In this document: one piece after another, positions 1 through 12,100 of the stretch
How positions within the stretch are numbered: position 1 is the first letter of the stretch
Layout: the number at the start of each line of letters is the position of its first letter
Origin: Microbotryomycetes sp. JL201
Lineage: Eukaryota; Basidiomycota; Microbotryomycetes
Assembly (NCBI GenBank): GCA_033819885.1
Contig: JAQYUZ010000071.1
Coordinates: forward strand, 1-38,770
Direction: 5' to 3'
Length of the DNA stretch: 38,770 nucleotides
Translations under genes and position numbers: made by a program
Notes under the pieces: generated by a model
Told to the model about the DNA's origin: nothing
Seen by the model: the letters and a program-made list of their open reading frames with translations, nothing else
Database searches by the model: none

Positions 1-77
1 AACCCTAACCCTAACCCTAACCCTAACCCTAACCCTAACCCTAACCCTAACCCTAACCCTAACCCTAACCCTAACCC
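1..77. repeat. Telomere repeat tract (AACCCT)n
   Basis: Twelve perfect AACCCT units and one partial unit start at base 1; the G-rich TTAGGG strand is the minus strand pointing off the end. There is no degenerate repeat between the tract and unique DNA. TTAGGG is the common telomere unit of filamentous fungi and many basidiomycetes. This fixes base 1 as a chromosome end. Confidence 0.97.
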
Positions 78-89
78 GAGGTTGATGTT

Positions 90-497
90 TTGCGGTCATG
101 TGTCCCCACGCTGCGTCTGCCGAATTTCAGACACGGACTGCGCCACGGCGTGAAGAGTGCCACATACGCGCTACTCAAGGCGTGCTCTGGTACCCTCTCC
201 GGCCTCCAATATCCAAGCCAGAGCTCAACTTCTAGTCAATTGAGGTCCATCTTGATGGATCAATGGCGGATATGCAAGAGATGCATACTGCACAAGAGTC
301 CTTGTGGGGTGGCACAACCGGCAAAGTCTTGCGCAAACATTCGTCAAAGCCTCGCCTGGCCTGAACTTGGCCACCCCTTTGGGAAGCTGCTAGAACATTG
401 TCCCAATGTCGCGTTGTCGACAACCGAAGAGGACCTCGTCGCATTATGGATTTGCCTCAATCAAGCGGATCAGGTAGGGCTTGATGAAGAGTTGTAA
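90..497 (+). CDS. Doubtful subtelomeric ORF, 135 aa
   Basis: An open frame starts 13 bases after the telomere tract. I recognise no domain, signal peptide or membrane segment. The C-terminal third (LSTTEEDLVALWICLNQ) looks more protein-like than the N-terminal half. It may be the tail of a decayed subtelomeric gene or chance. With only about 90 bases upstream it would have almost no promoter. I do not assign a function. Confidence 0.2.
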   Translation: MRSCVPTLRLPNFRHGLRHGVKSATYALLKACSGTLSGLQYPSQSSTSSQLRSILMDQWRICKRCILHKSPCGVAQPAKSCANIRQSLAWPELGHPFGKLLEHCPNVALSTTEEDLVALWICLNQADQVGLDEEL

Positions 498-1141
498 GAC
501 AAAAGAGGCAAGCACTAATCTTGGCTTGCTCTTGGTGTCTATGCGCGCTTCGTTTTGCAATCAATTTACTTGCATTCTGTCATATGACGTCTCGACTATG
601 GAAGGCTTGTTCATCACATGGTCTTTGCTAGCCAATTTGCCAGCATGACGGGCAAGCCGGCAGCATTTTTCAGCGCTAGTGCTCACATTTCAAGCAGTTG
701 AAGAGGACCACAGCATCGAAAAATTCCAACATGTTGGCAGCCATTGACAATACCGGTGTTTCACAATGCAAAGGTGGCAGAGATTGAAACCGCATTAACA
801 GCCTCAGGGGCCAAATGTAAGCTACCTTTTCCATCATGACCAATACTTTTTGTCCATTTTTAGTTGTTGACAATCTTTGCAGCGCACTCTTGCTCATGAT
901 TGTGCAACTATTACCCTTTTGTTGTGAGGCCATGCTCAAACCCAGAAACGACACCTTGCCCGTTCATGGCTACAAGCCAACCCACCCCTGTACAGTCTCT
1001 GGCGCACTCGGGGTGCATGGCGCGTCACGACCCGGCAATCATCCGAGATGAAGACGCTGACGACAAGCTCTATGCGTCAAACAGCAATCCAGATTCTCTG
1101 GTCTTACAACGTACTTTACAACAACATTCTCCAGACCACGT
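498..1141. other. Subtelomeric spacer, no gene seen
   Basis: This stretch lies between the telomere-side ORF and the 3' end of tfb2. Short open frames occur on both strands (for example 676-954 minus and 836-1051 plus) but none shows a domain or credible splice extension. I see no tandem repeat, helicase fragment or transposon remnant. It would contain the 3' UTR of tfb2. Confidence 0.6.
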
Positions 1142-3202
1142 CTACTGACCTGCTGCTGCAGCTGCCATTCTTCGTTTTATAAACTCGCGCACCTGCAAGT
1201 GACCTGCCATGGTCACAAACAAGCGACGTGCCGACGAGGATTGCCACAGAATGACACCGAGGTCGCGAGCGTAGTCTGCCACGAGCTCGTAATCTGCCTG
1301 CGCTGAGAAATCAGTGTACAGGTAGCCTACAACAGACAGTCAGCCCGGAACGGCATGGGCAGGAGAACGCATCATTACCGTCTTCAGACCTAACCCGCTG
1401 CCCTTCTTGCTGCCAAAGTCGTATCTGATCAATGACAGTCGTTGGAATCACAGACGCGTTGCACTCCTTGATCGCATCGGCGCGCATTTGCGGATGAGCT
1501 CGCGTCGTCAAATAGCTGACGATCTGTGCGAAAGTTTCAACGTCAACCATGCCTTCCAGACACGCTCACTCTCATCAGTTCACCTGATCAGCAGTGATGC
1601 CATTTGCCAACCCGCGCTTGATGCTGTCACGCGTGATCTGACCAGTCACAAAATTGGGCAACCGCGTCTTGAGATGGATAAACAGACTGAGCACAGCGAT
1701 TTGTAGCGGGTTCGAAGTGTAGGCGTAGACCTTGAAATTCGTTTCGAGCACAACAAAGCCTTGCTCCTCGTCTTGGTGACGCGAGGATACGAGCGGTGCA
1801 GCGGAAGACGTCAGGGTCGTCGCCAGACGTGTTGGGTAAAAATGTGTGTTCTTGGGCTACATGACATTGGTCAGACATCGTCGTTTCAAAAGGGGTTTCA
1901 GACATACAGCGGGCATGTAGACGAGTCCATAGTTGCTGAGGTCGCTCAGGAGGCTGTAATCGTCTTCTGAAAAATGTTCAGTCGAGTAACACTAGGTCAG
2001 GCATGTCAGCGAGCTCGTTCGCAAGCAACCGCGGCCAGACTGACTCGTCCGAGGACCATCGAGCCAAGCATGAACAAAAAGCCAAGGACTCGGACGATAT
2101 CCTGTCAAATTGGTTCGTAAAAGCGCAATTATTCCAAGTTGCAGACGCAAGCTTACGGTTGCCTCGGTCAGGTAATGCAGCAAAAGGTCCCAAAGCTGCG
2201 TGTTGACGTCTTCGAGGAGGAACTGAAAGCCTCGCGAGGTGATGGACATTTGCTGAAGCGAGCCGTTGCTGATTCGCGTGACAGGTCAGCTCGAGACGGC
2301 AACGCGCTGACCCGCTCGACTGACGGTGAGGACATGAGACCGCTCCGCAGCAGCAGATGCAGCACGTTATCAGACGGACGTGCAATGCCGCCGAGACCAG
2401 AGGCCACCATAAAGTGTTGAATCATCTGCGCGAAAACTTTAATTTTTGACTTGACAGCTTGCTGTCGACATGACTCACCTCCCACCGCGACTCGGCGTAC
2501 GAGTCGAGCATTTTGACATCAACACCAATATCCGTCTCGTTGCTCGGAGTTCCGAAAGACCCATGCGCGCCGCTATGAGGACAAGACGAGCGGTAAAGTC
2601 AATTCGCATGCAGCCGTGGCGCGCAAAAAAACATACCCGCCGGTCAATGCCAGTCTGAGGTTGCGAGTAAACTTGCTGTCGAGTGTCAGGGTGACCGAAT
2701 CGGGTATCGTCTGTGCAGCTGTCGACAAAGTAGCCAGAGCGGCAACGACGTCATCTCCGGTGATGATGTGCAGCTTGCGCAGGGCCTCGATCGAGTCGCG
2801 CAAGTGCCTTGAGTGCGAATGCAAGGTTGTCACATTGATATATGAGCTCTGCAAGGGAGAGGATACTCACTTGCGCTGGCCGACCTGGGATCCGTCGCTC
2901 TTGCGGTCCCTGACCCAGAGGGCGACGTCTGTTAGGCGCATCCCTGCGTCGGACCACAGCACACCGAGCGCTATGTGGCGAGACGTCTCTGGCAGCAGAC
3001 TATAAGGAGGATGTCAGAGCGCAGAAGTGCCGGCTCGGCTCCAACACACGAGATACGCCTACCGGAAGATAGAGAGGCACGAGGCGGGCGTCTCGTACAG
3101 CCTACCGACCATGGATGCCGACAAGCGGTCGAGAAATGCGTGCAGGTGAGCGGCGAACGTCCCGCCAGCGTCCACGGTCGGCGTCACTTCTGACACCGTC
3201 AT
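1142..3202 (-). CDS. TFB2: TFIIH core subunit Tfb2 (p52/GTF2H4)
   Basis: Tfb2 is a core subunit of TFIIH, the nuclear complex that opens promoters and acts in nucleotide excision repair; it anchors and stimulates the XPB/Ssl2 translocase. I place 11 exons: 3202-3063, 2999-2871, 2807-2637, 2572-2479, 2425-2312, 2252-2157, 2101-2045, 1991-1908, 1850-1584, 1523-1379, 1326-1142. All phases agree and give 493 aa, close to the yeast length (about 513). Family landmarks in order are [100 protein letters not shown] and the C-terminal XPB-binding fold with YLYTDF and [10 protein letters not shown]. The start at 3202 fits homologues; an in-frame ATG at 3346 would add 48 residues unlike the family. It is the first certain gene, about 1.1 kb from the telomere. 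Confidence 0.93.
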
Positions 3203-3574
3203 GACTGCAGGCAAGCTGAGGCCAAGTGTGGACTTCCACGATTTGCACTGAGATTGTGCAAAGGAGAGATGGATGAAGGCGGATACACGAACGTCGCTTT
3301 CTTCGCGGCCGAAAGAATGCCCGCACCGCACGTGACTAGGATGCAAATATTGTGAAACGCGCGCTGGGATTGCACTGAATGAGAGAAACGTTACATGCTA
3401 CGTGAAAGATCCGGGATGCCGCAGAACTAGTCAAAACAGACACGGAAATGGAGTCGAGGGATAGGTCGGCGCCCAGCCAGCGAGCCGCCCGAGCCACGAA
3501 AGAAACGATACATGATTGATGAGCACATCGCGAAGCTTAAAGGTCAAACGGCCAGCAGAGATCGACGAGCGTGA
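3203..3574. other. Spacer between tfb2 and the GH5 gene
   Basis: Both neighbours are on the minus strand, so this holds the tfb2 promoter and the 3' UTR of the GH5 gene. I see no further gene, structured RNA or repeat. Confidence 0.5.
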
Positions 3575-5606
3575 TTATTGGCTCTTGTTGTCACCGCCAC
3601 CGTTGCCAGAGTTAGTGTTGTTTTGGTTCCAGTCCTTCTTGCCCTGATCGTCAGAGTTCTTCTTGCCATCGTTCGAGCCCTGATTGTCGTCGTTCCAACC
3701 CTGCTTATCATTTTTGTTCGAGCCCTGCTTTCCATCGTCTTTCCAGGTCTCTTGGGGCTGAGCGGCGCTCCAAGTTTGCGACCATGTTTGTTGCTGTTGC
3801 CACGTCTTTGTCTGATTCTCGTCATCCTTCTTCGACGACGAAGCAGGCAAATTCCAAGACTGCGTCGTCTGCGACCATTGCGTGGTCGTCGTGGGCTTTG
3901 GTGCGTCCTTCCACTGGCAAGCGTTGCCAGTCGCAGGTTGGCCGGTCAAAGCTGTCCATGCGGGCTCATCTGTCCAGACCTGTTCAAATGCGACAGGGAT
4001 GAATCAGTTCCGAGAAGCCAAGCGCAAATCGGCCAACTCACCTCAAAGTCCTGAGCGCACTGGCCAGGCTTGGTGATTTGCCAGTACATCCAAGGCAGGC
4101 CCTTGCTCTTGAACGCGCTGACAAATTCGCCAATGATTTGAGCCTTGTTTGGACCTGCAATACCCCACTCGCCCATAATGACCTCCTTGTTCGTCTTGGA
4201 GCGAGCATCGTCGAGTGCGCCAGCCGTTGTCCACGCCGACGTGCCGTAGTCGTGAACAGACACGATGTCGAACGAGTCGCAGTTCATAGCCCACGAGCCC
4301 AGAGAATCGGTTGTCGTAATGCCGCCACCCGAGCTGATCTTGATCGAGCTGCCAGACAACAACTGCTTGAGGTGCTTGGCGCGATCGCAAGACCATGAAT
4401 CGGACGCCATAGGCATGTGCTGTGTGGCAGGTCACAAAATACTGTCAGGAGACACCCAAGAGCCCGCGCCTCTGAAACTCACGCCTTGCGGTTCGTTTTG
4501 AGCTGCATAAGACCGCAGCTTCATCAGTCTTCAGGCGCGATATATTTTTCGCCGCACAAGCAGAACTCACGCTCATAGGCATAAACGACATCGTCGAGCT
4601 GCGCCCAAGTGCGACCGCCGAGCTTGTCGTTCTTGTGTTGCAAAATGTGCGTCAGACGTTGGTCAAACATCTTGATCGCCCAAGCATTTGTGTAGAATGA
4701 AGCAGCATTGGCAACTCGCTGAACGCCGCTCGTGCCAGCCTTGACAATGTTGAGTTGCAGCGCGTAACGATCCGTCGACCAGTAACCGAGCGCGTAGCGG
4801 TCCGACAAGGCGATCAATAGCTTTAGTCCGCGCTGCTTGCACTCGTACATGAGCTGATCAATCTTGTACAAGACCGTGTCATCGTACGTTCCGACCTCGT
4901 TGGGCTCCAAGTCGGGCACCTCATAGCTATTTGAGCCCTTGTTGCCGTGTCCAACGTACGCGACAAAGATGCGGATGACCTTGAAGCCAGCCCCCTTGAC
5001 GGCATCAAGAACCTGCGCACGGTCGTCATCGGCCATTGCGTAAAGATAATACGAAGACACGCCAGACCACGCGCCACCGACGTCGGGGCCCGTGTCGGTC
5101 GAAGCTGCTGTTGCCGCTTGACTTTGCTTGCTCTGATTAGCCGAGGCAGACGCTGAAGCTTTGACACTCGATACGCTGTTGCCTTTGCTGTTGTTACTAG
5201 CGTCGAATGCGTACTGAGTTGCGCGCGCCTCGAGGTCAGAATCATCCACGGCAGACTTTGACGAGTCGAGCGAGTGGGCGCCAGCCTGCTGACGTCGGGC
5301 GAGACGGTGATGCAAAGAGTCGTCCGACATGAAGCGTTTGTTGTGACGCTTGAAACCGCCAACTGGGAGCAGGTGAGCGCGACCCTGACCTTTGAAACCC
5401 TCCTTCCAATCAATGCCTCGGCGCTTGTCCGTGTGCTTGGCGGCCGACTCAATTGTCACTGCTGCAGAATGAGCCGAAGATTTCACCGCTCCTGCCGCTA
5501 CCGCTGCTTTCTCTTGTAGGGCAAACATCTTGTCGGGGTTCGGAGGGGCGGCCGTGGCCAAGGCGACCGAAGCAAGTGCGAGCGGCGCGAGAATCGACAC
5601 GAACAT
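3575..5606 (-). CDS. Secreted GH5-type glycoside hydrolase with Asn/Gln/Asp/Lys-rich tail
   Basis: Likely a secreted clan-A (beta/alpha)8 hydrolase acting on a cell-wall or plant beta-glycan; mannanase-like by overall pattern, substrate not proven. Exons are 5606-4571, 4502-4483, 4419-4042 and 3979-3575, giving 612 aa. MFVSILAPLALASVALATAA is a signal peptide; an ATG at 5630 adds eight residues. A Ser/Ala-rich linker follows, then the catalytic domain from about residue 180 (GVSSYYLYAM, IRIFVAYVG, DRYALGYW). The acid/base Glu should be that of NEP, encoded by the 20-nt second exon, and the nucleophile Glu that of GEWGIAG. After the domain come about 110 residues rich in N, Q, D, K, T and W repeats ending in DNKSQ, likely a disordered wall- or matrix-interacting tail. 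It is not a known carbohydrate-binding module by eye. Confidence 0.82.
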
Positions 5607-6694
5607 GGCACAGAGATGAAGCGAGAGCAAAGATTTTGCTGAGTTTCGACTACCAAGCTAGTGCAATAAATGGATGCTGAGCCGAGGTGGCGTGCTGGTT
5701 CCTGCTGCGCGCAGGAGGGGTGCTGAAAACGAACGACTGGAAACGAATGACGACGAGGGGAATGCACACAAGACAACACGCGATCGCGATGTCGAGTGGC
5801 GATGGCCCTGCTGGTAGGAGACAGTCGGTACAAGGATGTAATGGAATGAGAAGACGTAGAGGATGGCGAGCCAGAGCTTGTCCGCCCGCGAGCGCAGTCT
5901 CTCTTTCTCTCTCTCTAACCCGAAACTCTGACTGCGACATCTCGTCAACCCTTGGTTTACTTGACCTTTCTAATCGTTGCGAGAATACCCTTTAGTGAGA
6001 GCTAATCCAGTCGACTGTCTCGGAAGGCGCTCTAGACCGCAGTCGATCAGCCGAGATAGTCTGAAACCTGCCGCAAGCGGGTAGCCAGGGGGTCATTGAG
6101 CCAAGTCGTACAACGAATCTACAGACTCTGAATGCAATCCTAAGCCCAAGATCACTGTCTAGAGCACCTAGCGGGTGGCTGTACATATGGCCAGTCGGCA
6201 GGCTGGTCATCTGGGAGTGCAACGCACTCGCTTGCGACACCCCTGCCAAGAACACGCAGGCGCAGTCCAGAGTCTGTGGCACAGCTTCGCCCAGGCAGCA
6301 CACTGCAAGACAACTTGCTCCCAAATACTGGTGTAGACGGAGGGCAAAGTCCGCCGCGAGTGCAATGCAAGCGCCACCGCAAAATTTGCGGCAAACGGCG
6401 CTGCCAACTCTCTGAAAGCCACCATCTGGCTTTATGGGATATGTCACACCAAATTGTACTGCAACATCAGACGCTGAAATGATACGCGGTGAGCAATATG
6501 GGCTGGCATTCTGTGGCACAGTTCAAATCACGTGACTTGCGCCTGCCGTTTATGCTCTGAGAAGAAAGTCGTTCTCACCGTTCCTGAATCGCACGTACTG
6601 ACCCAGCGTACTCGGAATTCTTGCGAGTTCATTACGCTCAATGCTAGAGGCTCGTGCGTTTCCCTCGCTCTTAGACTGCGCGGGGCACTTAACG
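5607..6694. promoter_or_regulatory. Divergent intergenic region with CT tract
   Basis: About 1.1 kb separate the minus-strand GH5 gene from the plus-strand gene at 6695, so both promoters must lie here. A pyrimidine tract of CTCTCTTT type lies at about 5898-5917. No TATA element is clear. The minus strand holds one 175-codon open frame (5992-6519), listed separately with low confidence. Confidence 0.45.
5992..6519 (-). CDS. Doubtful ORF of 175 aa in a divergent promoter region
   Basis: A 175-codon frame starts MPQNASPYC and contains small-residue-rich stretches such as GGACIALAADFALRL. No family is recognised, and there is no clear signal peptide or membrane span. It lies between two divergent genes where regulatory DNA is expected, and overlapping frames on both strands are also open, which suggests composition rather than selection. 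Transcript data are needed before accepting it. Confidence 0.2.
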   Translation of the reverse strand: MPQNASPYCSPRIISASDVAVQFGVTYPIKPDGGFQRVGSAVCRKFCGGACIALAADFALRLHQYLGASCLAVCCLGEAVPQTLDCACVFLAGVSQASALHSQMTSLPTGHMYSHPLGALDSDLGLRIAFRVCRFVVRLGSMTPWLPACGRFQTISADRLRSRAPSETVDWISSH

Positions 6695-7542
6695 ATGGAT
6701 GTGCCGCCACCGGACATCTCAGCATTAACGAATGATATCTCGTCAATGCTGCAAGAAGCTCAGTCCTCGCATGTCCTCGCCAGTGCACCATCGCTGCACC
6801 TACCTCCCGCCGTCCCTGCCGACGTGACCGACTCGACGACACCAAACAAGTCGGAAGGAAATGCGCCAGCAACTTCTGATCATGCTCCAGCTCTTGCTAG
6901 TCCTGCGGGCGCAGCGGTGGCCACCATCGACACCGGGACGGTTCCGGCTTCATCTTCGACGGGGACAGGCGAGCCAGCAACAGACGCTCACCGATATCAT
7001 CTGACGCCACTGTCTATCCCCGGACCGGCGCCGAGTGCAAATTCACCCATGGTCGGCTCGCCGCTAAAGCGCAGGCTGTCATTCACAGAAGACACGACCA
7101 CGGCAGCGGCAGTGCCTGCAGTGCCTGGCTCAACGCAAGAACAGCTACTTCAAGGCACTGAATCGGCCGTTCGACGGGCCGCACAAAATGCAAGCGACTG
7201 GAACAAGCTGCTCGGTTGGGTCAGGCGAGCGCGCGGGCCTCAATGGGACTATGCGACTGCCACGTCAGTATAGCTCGACTTGTCGGCCAAACGAACATTT
7301 TGGTTGGGTTTTGACGAACTCTTGCGCAGTTATCATGTCAGGAAGAATAGTGCGGACTATTTCAGCGGCGTGAACCGAACAGAAGGGTAAGTTCCGCTTG
7401 TGTGCCATGCAAACGACCTCGTATGCGCGCGGTAATTGATCTCACCAGAAAATGCGCAATCAATGGTCTCGTCTTGCATCGAGGGCCTGGTCCGCTCGTG
7501 TGCACGAAACCCGTCGCCCTCTTTCTGCTTGGAAGACTATAA
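6695..7542 (+). CDS. Unknown protein with disordered Ser/Ala/Pro-rich N-terminus
   Basis: I do not recognise the family. Exon 1 (6695-7219) encodes about 175 residues, mostly low-complexity S/A/P/T, with a basic LKRRLSFTEDTT motif and then a helical segment (STQEQLLQGTESAVRRAAQN). Splicing GTCAGG...TATAG (7220-7273) leads to exon 2 (7274-7386), with LDLSAKRTFWLGFDELLRS and YHVRKNSADYFSGVNRTEG. A further intron (7387-7448) leads to exon 3. The 3' end is unsure: exon 3 can stop at 7542, or splice at 7513 into a Cys-rich tail ending at 7646. The start at 6695 is preferred over 6641 because MDVPPPDI begins the compositionally uniform part. The layout (disordered region, phospho-site-like basic motif, short folded end) would suit a nuclear regulatory protein, but that is inference. 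Confidence 0.5.
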
Positions 7543-7642
7543 ATGCTGAGAAAGCCCATTCCTTTTGACAGTGCTCCGATTGTTCCGCCTACAGCAGGCG
7601 CCGCTGGCACGAGTGTCATGGGTTTGGCAGGCGGTCCCGATG

Positions 7643-8020
7643 CTAGTGGTGCCGAATCGAGGCGGTCAAGAAGAGCACGGGCACGATGACTGTGACTGCG
7701 TGTGTAATTGCGTAATCACTCGGTTGTAAACTACATGATGTGTTGTATCGTCTTTGAATACATGCCGAAAGGCTTGATGCTCGCGACAGGCCATTTATTG
7801 GCAAATGCCACGCTTGGCCATCAGCCGTATCTCGGTTTGCGAACGCAGGGCAAGGAAGTTTACACGAAAAAACGTCCCTTCCCGTCTTGATTCTGGCAAG
7901 CTCGAGACCGCGAGTCTTGGCCAGCAGAAAGAAGCCGCAGAAAAGAAGGAGAGATGTAGCAGCTGTGGCGCCTAGCCAGTGCAAGAAGCTCGTGTCAAAA
8001 TGCCGATAACACTGGTCCAT
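7643..8020 (-). CDS. Doubtful small single-pass membrane ORF
   Basis: The frame contains one strong hydrophobic segment (LGATAATSLLLFCGFFLLA) followed by basic residues, a typical membrane anchor with a positive cytosolic flank. It stays open upstream to about 8090 without an ATG and encodes a Cys-rich stretch there (CESEARACYNYCGG), which could be a small disulphide-bonded ectodomain spliced from an unseen exon. It would overlap the first exon of cytidine deaminase in antisense. No family is recognised and the 5' end is missing, so this stays a weak call. Confidence 0.25.
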   Translation of the reverse strand: MDQCYRHFDTSFLHWLGATAATSLLLFCGFFLLAKTRGLELARIKTGRDVFSCKLPCPAFANRDTADGQAWHLPINGLSRASSLSACIQRRYNTSCSLQPSDYAITHAVTVIVPVLFLTASIRHH

Positions 8021-8085
8021 GCCCCTGAATACCCAGTGACCTCCGCAGTAATTGTAGCAAGCTCGGGCCTCGCTCTCGCAATACC

Positions 8086-9077
<992 letters not shown>

Positions 9078-9189
9078 GCATTGCTGTAACGCAGACGTTC
9101 AAGCTTCTACATTGCAAATGAATTTTATGCGCGCGCCAATGAGCCACCGCACCGCTGCAATCTCGCAAGAGCAAGGAGACGCGCGCGCG

Positions 9190-12100
9190 CTAAGATGACG
9201 GGAAAGGAAAGCTGCCTTGGTTTTCCGAGCGACCGTTCCGTCCCTGTTGCTCCTGAGAATCCGGGCGTTGACTTTCGAGTCGGATCCCTCGCTCAAGAGA
9301 CACCCAATCGATCGACATGTCTACGCTATCCAGGTTGCCACCAAAATCCATGCCCTCAAACATTCCTGGTGCACCAAAGTACGACGGACTGATTCCTTGC
9401 AAAATACTCTCAAGTTGTTCGCCGGCAGAATTTGGTGATAAGGGAGTTGAAGAGTCTGTAATTCGGGCGAGGTGCCCGGCAGTGTTTGGTGCAGGTGCGC
9501 CGACCATCGGGGCTCCCAAGGGCGGCAACGGCATTGAAGTCATGAATGATGTCGACGGATTTGCCGTACGCTGAGATGGGGCTGCAGCCAGGGTCGCATC
9601 TGACGAAACGGAGGCGCCTGATCGCGCAGACGGGCTTACACCGAGCAAGCCCGCAGCGAGGATGGTTCTGAGCATCCTGCTATGCCTGCAGGTGGTAGCA
9701 CGTCAGTAATACGATATGAATATAGGTTCTCGTTACACTTGCTTGCGTGCCGGATGCGTTCTAGTCGGAGCAATGGCTTCGAGAAAGTCGGCCCCAAGAT
9801 CGAGCAGTCGATGCAGCTGAAATGAGGTTGATTCAGCAAAGACGACTAGAACAAGGCAACAAGCACGACGTACCTTTGCGCCTCGAACCAGCCGCTTGGG
9901 CTGCCCGGGCGAGCCAACTTTGTCCCAGATCTTTGGAGAGCACTCGAGTTCGCAGATTGTCAGGCCCTGCGCACTCGCAAGATTTGGTCAGCTCATACTG
10001 CAAATATCCATCGAGCCCACCCTACCGCATTGGCCATTTTCGTGACCAAAATCAAGGGATAAATGAAGCCCTGCCATGTATGTCAGCAAAAGCGCCGCTT
10101 CAACTCTGGCCACGACTTACGACAGCTGAAACGGGGTCATAGCTCGTCCGATACATCTCTACGACGTTCTTGTCCAACGTCAATGGCGGTCGCAACCCGT
10201 TCTCGTCTCGAGGCTGCCACTGAACGCGTCGCAGTGGCGAATCGGCGCACCGCGACTCTTCGCACAGCGCAAACACGAGTCGCTCGAACGCGTCGACGAG
10301 CTGTTGCAAAAATGACCATTCGCCAGTACTTAATTGAGGCAACCCCGGAACTCCTTTCATGACGTTGGATTTGCGCGTCGCGCGCCACCGCGTGAACACA
10401 CTGCGACGGGATCTCGTCAATCGACAAGACACATTCTTGGACGAACAAGCTCACACCGAATTGACAATGATCTGTACGAGATTACGCCAAGTCGAAATGA
10501 CCGTCGGCGCGAGAGCGTCGCCTTGATTCGCGACTTTGGTCAATTCAATGGCCCAATACTCTTCCCACTCGTCCAAAGAGCGGTTGAACCTTCTCAACTC
10601 GTGCTCAGACACGGATTTGGTAGCAGGCGAAAGAAACCAAGAGCTTGACATGACGGCTTTGGCGCACCCGTACAGCTCAACGTGACTTGCTATCCGAACG
10701 TCACCAGGTTGAGCTTGCAGCGAGGCAAACATGCGCACAACTTTGAGAGCATCTGTCATATCAACGACGCCCACTCGTGATGTCGTAAGCGCGCCGTGAG
10801 TATCGACAACGCACGTCCACAACCAAGTGCGCAAGCTGCTCAGTATCTCGGGCGGCGGTTTGATCGTCGGCGAGTAGATCTTTGCAAAAGCGTTCGGCGA
10901 ATTGTGCAGAACGATTGTATGCGAAGTGCGCAAGACGACACCCCAGAGTGTCGACGAGCTCGTCGCGCTGAGCTTGCACATTTGCTCGGCGTGCTCAGGG
11001 TCGGTAATTTCAGCGGCGTGGAGCGACGCAAATTGAACGGGTTTGCTGTTTGTGCGCACGCCATTTAGTTGTGCGGCAGGTCGGCCCGTGTCAAGGAAAC
11101 TTACTAGAGCAGCAGCAAAATCAATGCCTTGACTGTGTCGGTCTTGATGCAACAACGATCAGCACATGCGTTCCGATTAACATCATCTAGGCTCACCCGC
11201 AAATGGTAGGGCTGCGTCGAGATGATCATTGGCGCCACAATCTCGTTGACAAGAGACATAAGTGAATGGTAGACAGTGGCGCCACGCTGACTCGTGTCCA
11301 TGAGGTAGTATGCCGTCGTCAAGAGAATTGCGTGGAACAAGAATGGCGAACGTCTTCGCACAGCCATGGCGTCCGAGTCTCGCTCGATATCGAGCAAGAG
11401 GAACCAGGGCTCGACGAGCCGGAAAAAACTAGAGTGTGGCGGTCAGCGTAAAGATACTTGCGCGGATACGGCCGAGGCCACCGCCTTGGACACGAACGTA
11501 CATTTTGAAGCTGGCGTCGCATTCTTCCGCCGATAGTATCCCTCGAGCGATGACATCTGGAGCAGTCATCGAGCTGAACAAGCTACTGATGAACGGCGGC
11601 GGTATGCTTTGAGTGTTTTCATTGCCAGAATTCATGCGCGAACTCCACTCCACCGGAGGCGCGTCACCGTTGGAGCCACCGTTTTCTTGCTCAAACGCGT
11701 CGAGCAGGCTGACGCTCTCTGAGACGGTCTGGAGCGGATTGACGCTACCGACGCCCACAACGATCTGGCTCGGTTCGTCCATGTGCGAAAGAGATGATTC
11801 AGACTCTGAAGCGGCGTGACCAGACACGGCAGAGGGCGGCGAATTGGCATATGGCTTAAAAGCCGACGTAGTCGACGGAGACAAGTGAACGTTGGCGAGT
11901 GACGCCTCGATCGACTTGAGGCGATCCGAAATTTCTTGAAGTCTAGAGTGTGTATGAGAGATGGGATCACGAGCGCAGCAGCTCACACGAACATACCGGT
12001 CACTCATGCCTTCTGTCTGCCCATATCCCGACAAGATCGGCGTGGGCTGAACAGTCACAGTTGCAGCTCGCGGAGCAGGCGCTGATGACGAAGCAGCGAG

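Noticed and set aside
3578-4054. 158-codon plus-strand frame rich in Val/Leu, resembling a membrane protein
   Set aside because: It is the antisense reading of the Asn/Gln-rich tail of the GH5 enzyme; hydrophobic codons arise from complementing that low-complexity sequence.
7387-7448. Zn2Cys6-like string ACVPCKRPRMR in the gene at 6695
   Set aside because: It lies in a stretch with a strong GTAAGT donor and CACCAG acceptor. Read as exon, the third to sixth cysteines do not have the needed spacing.
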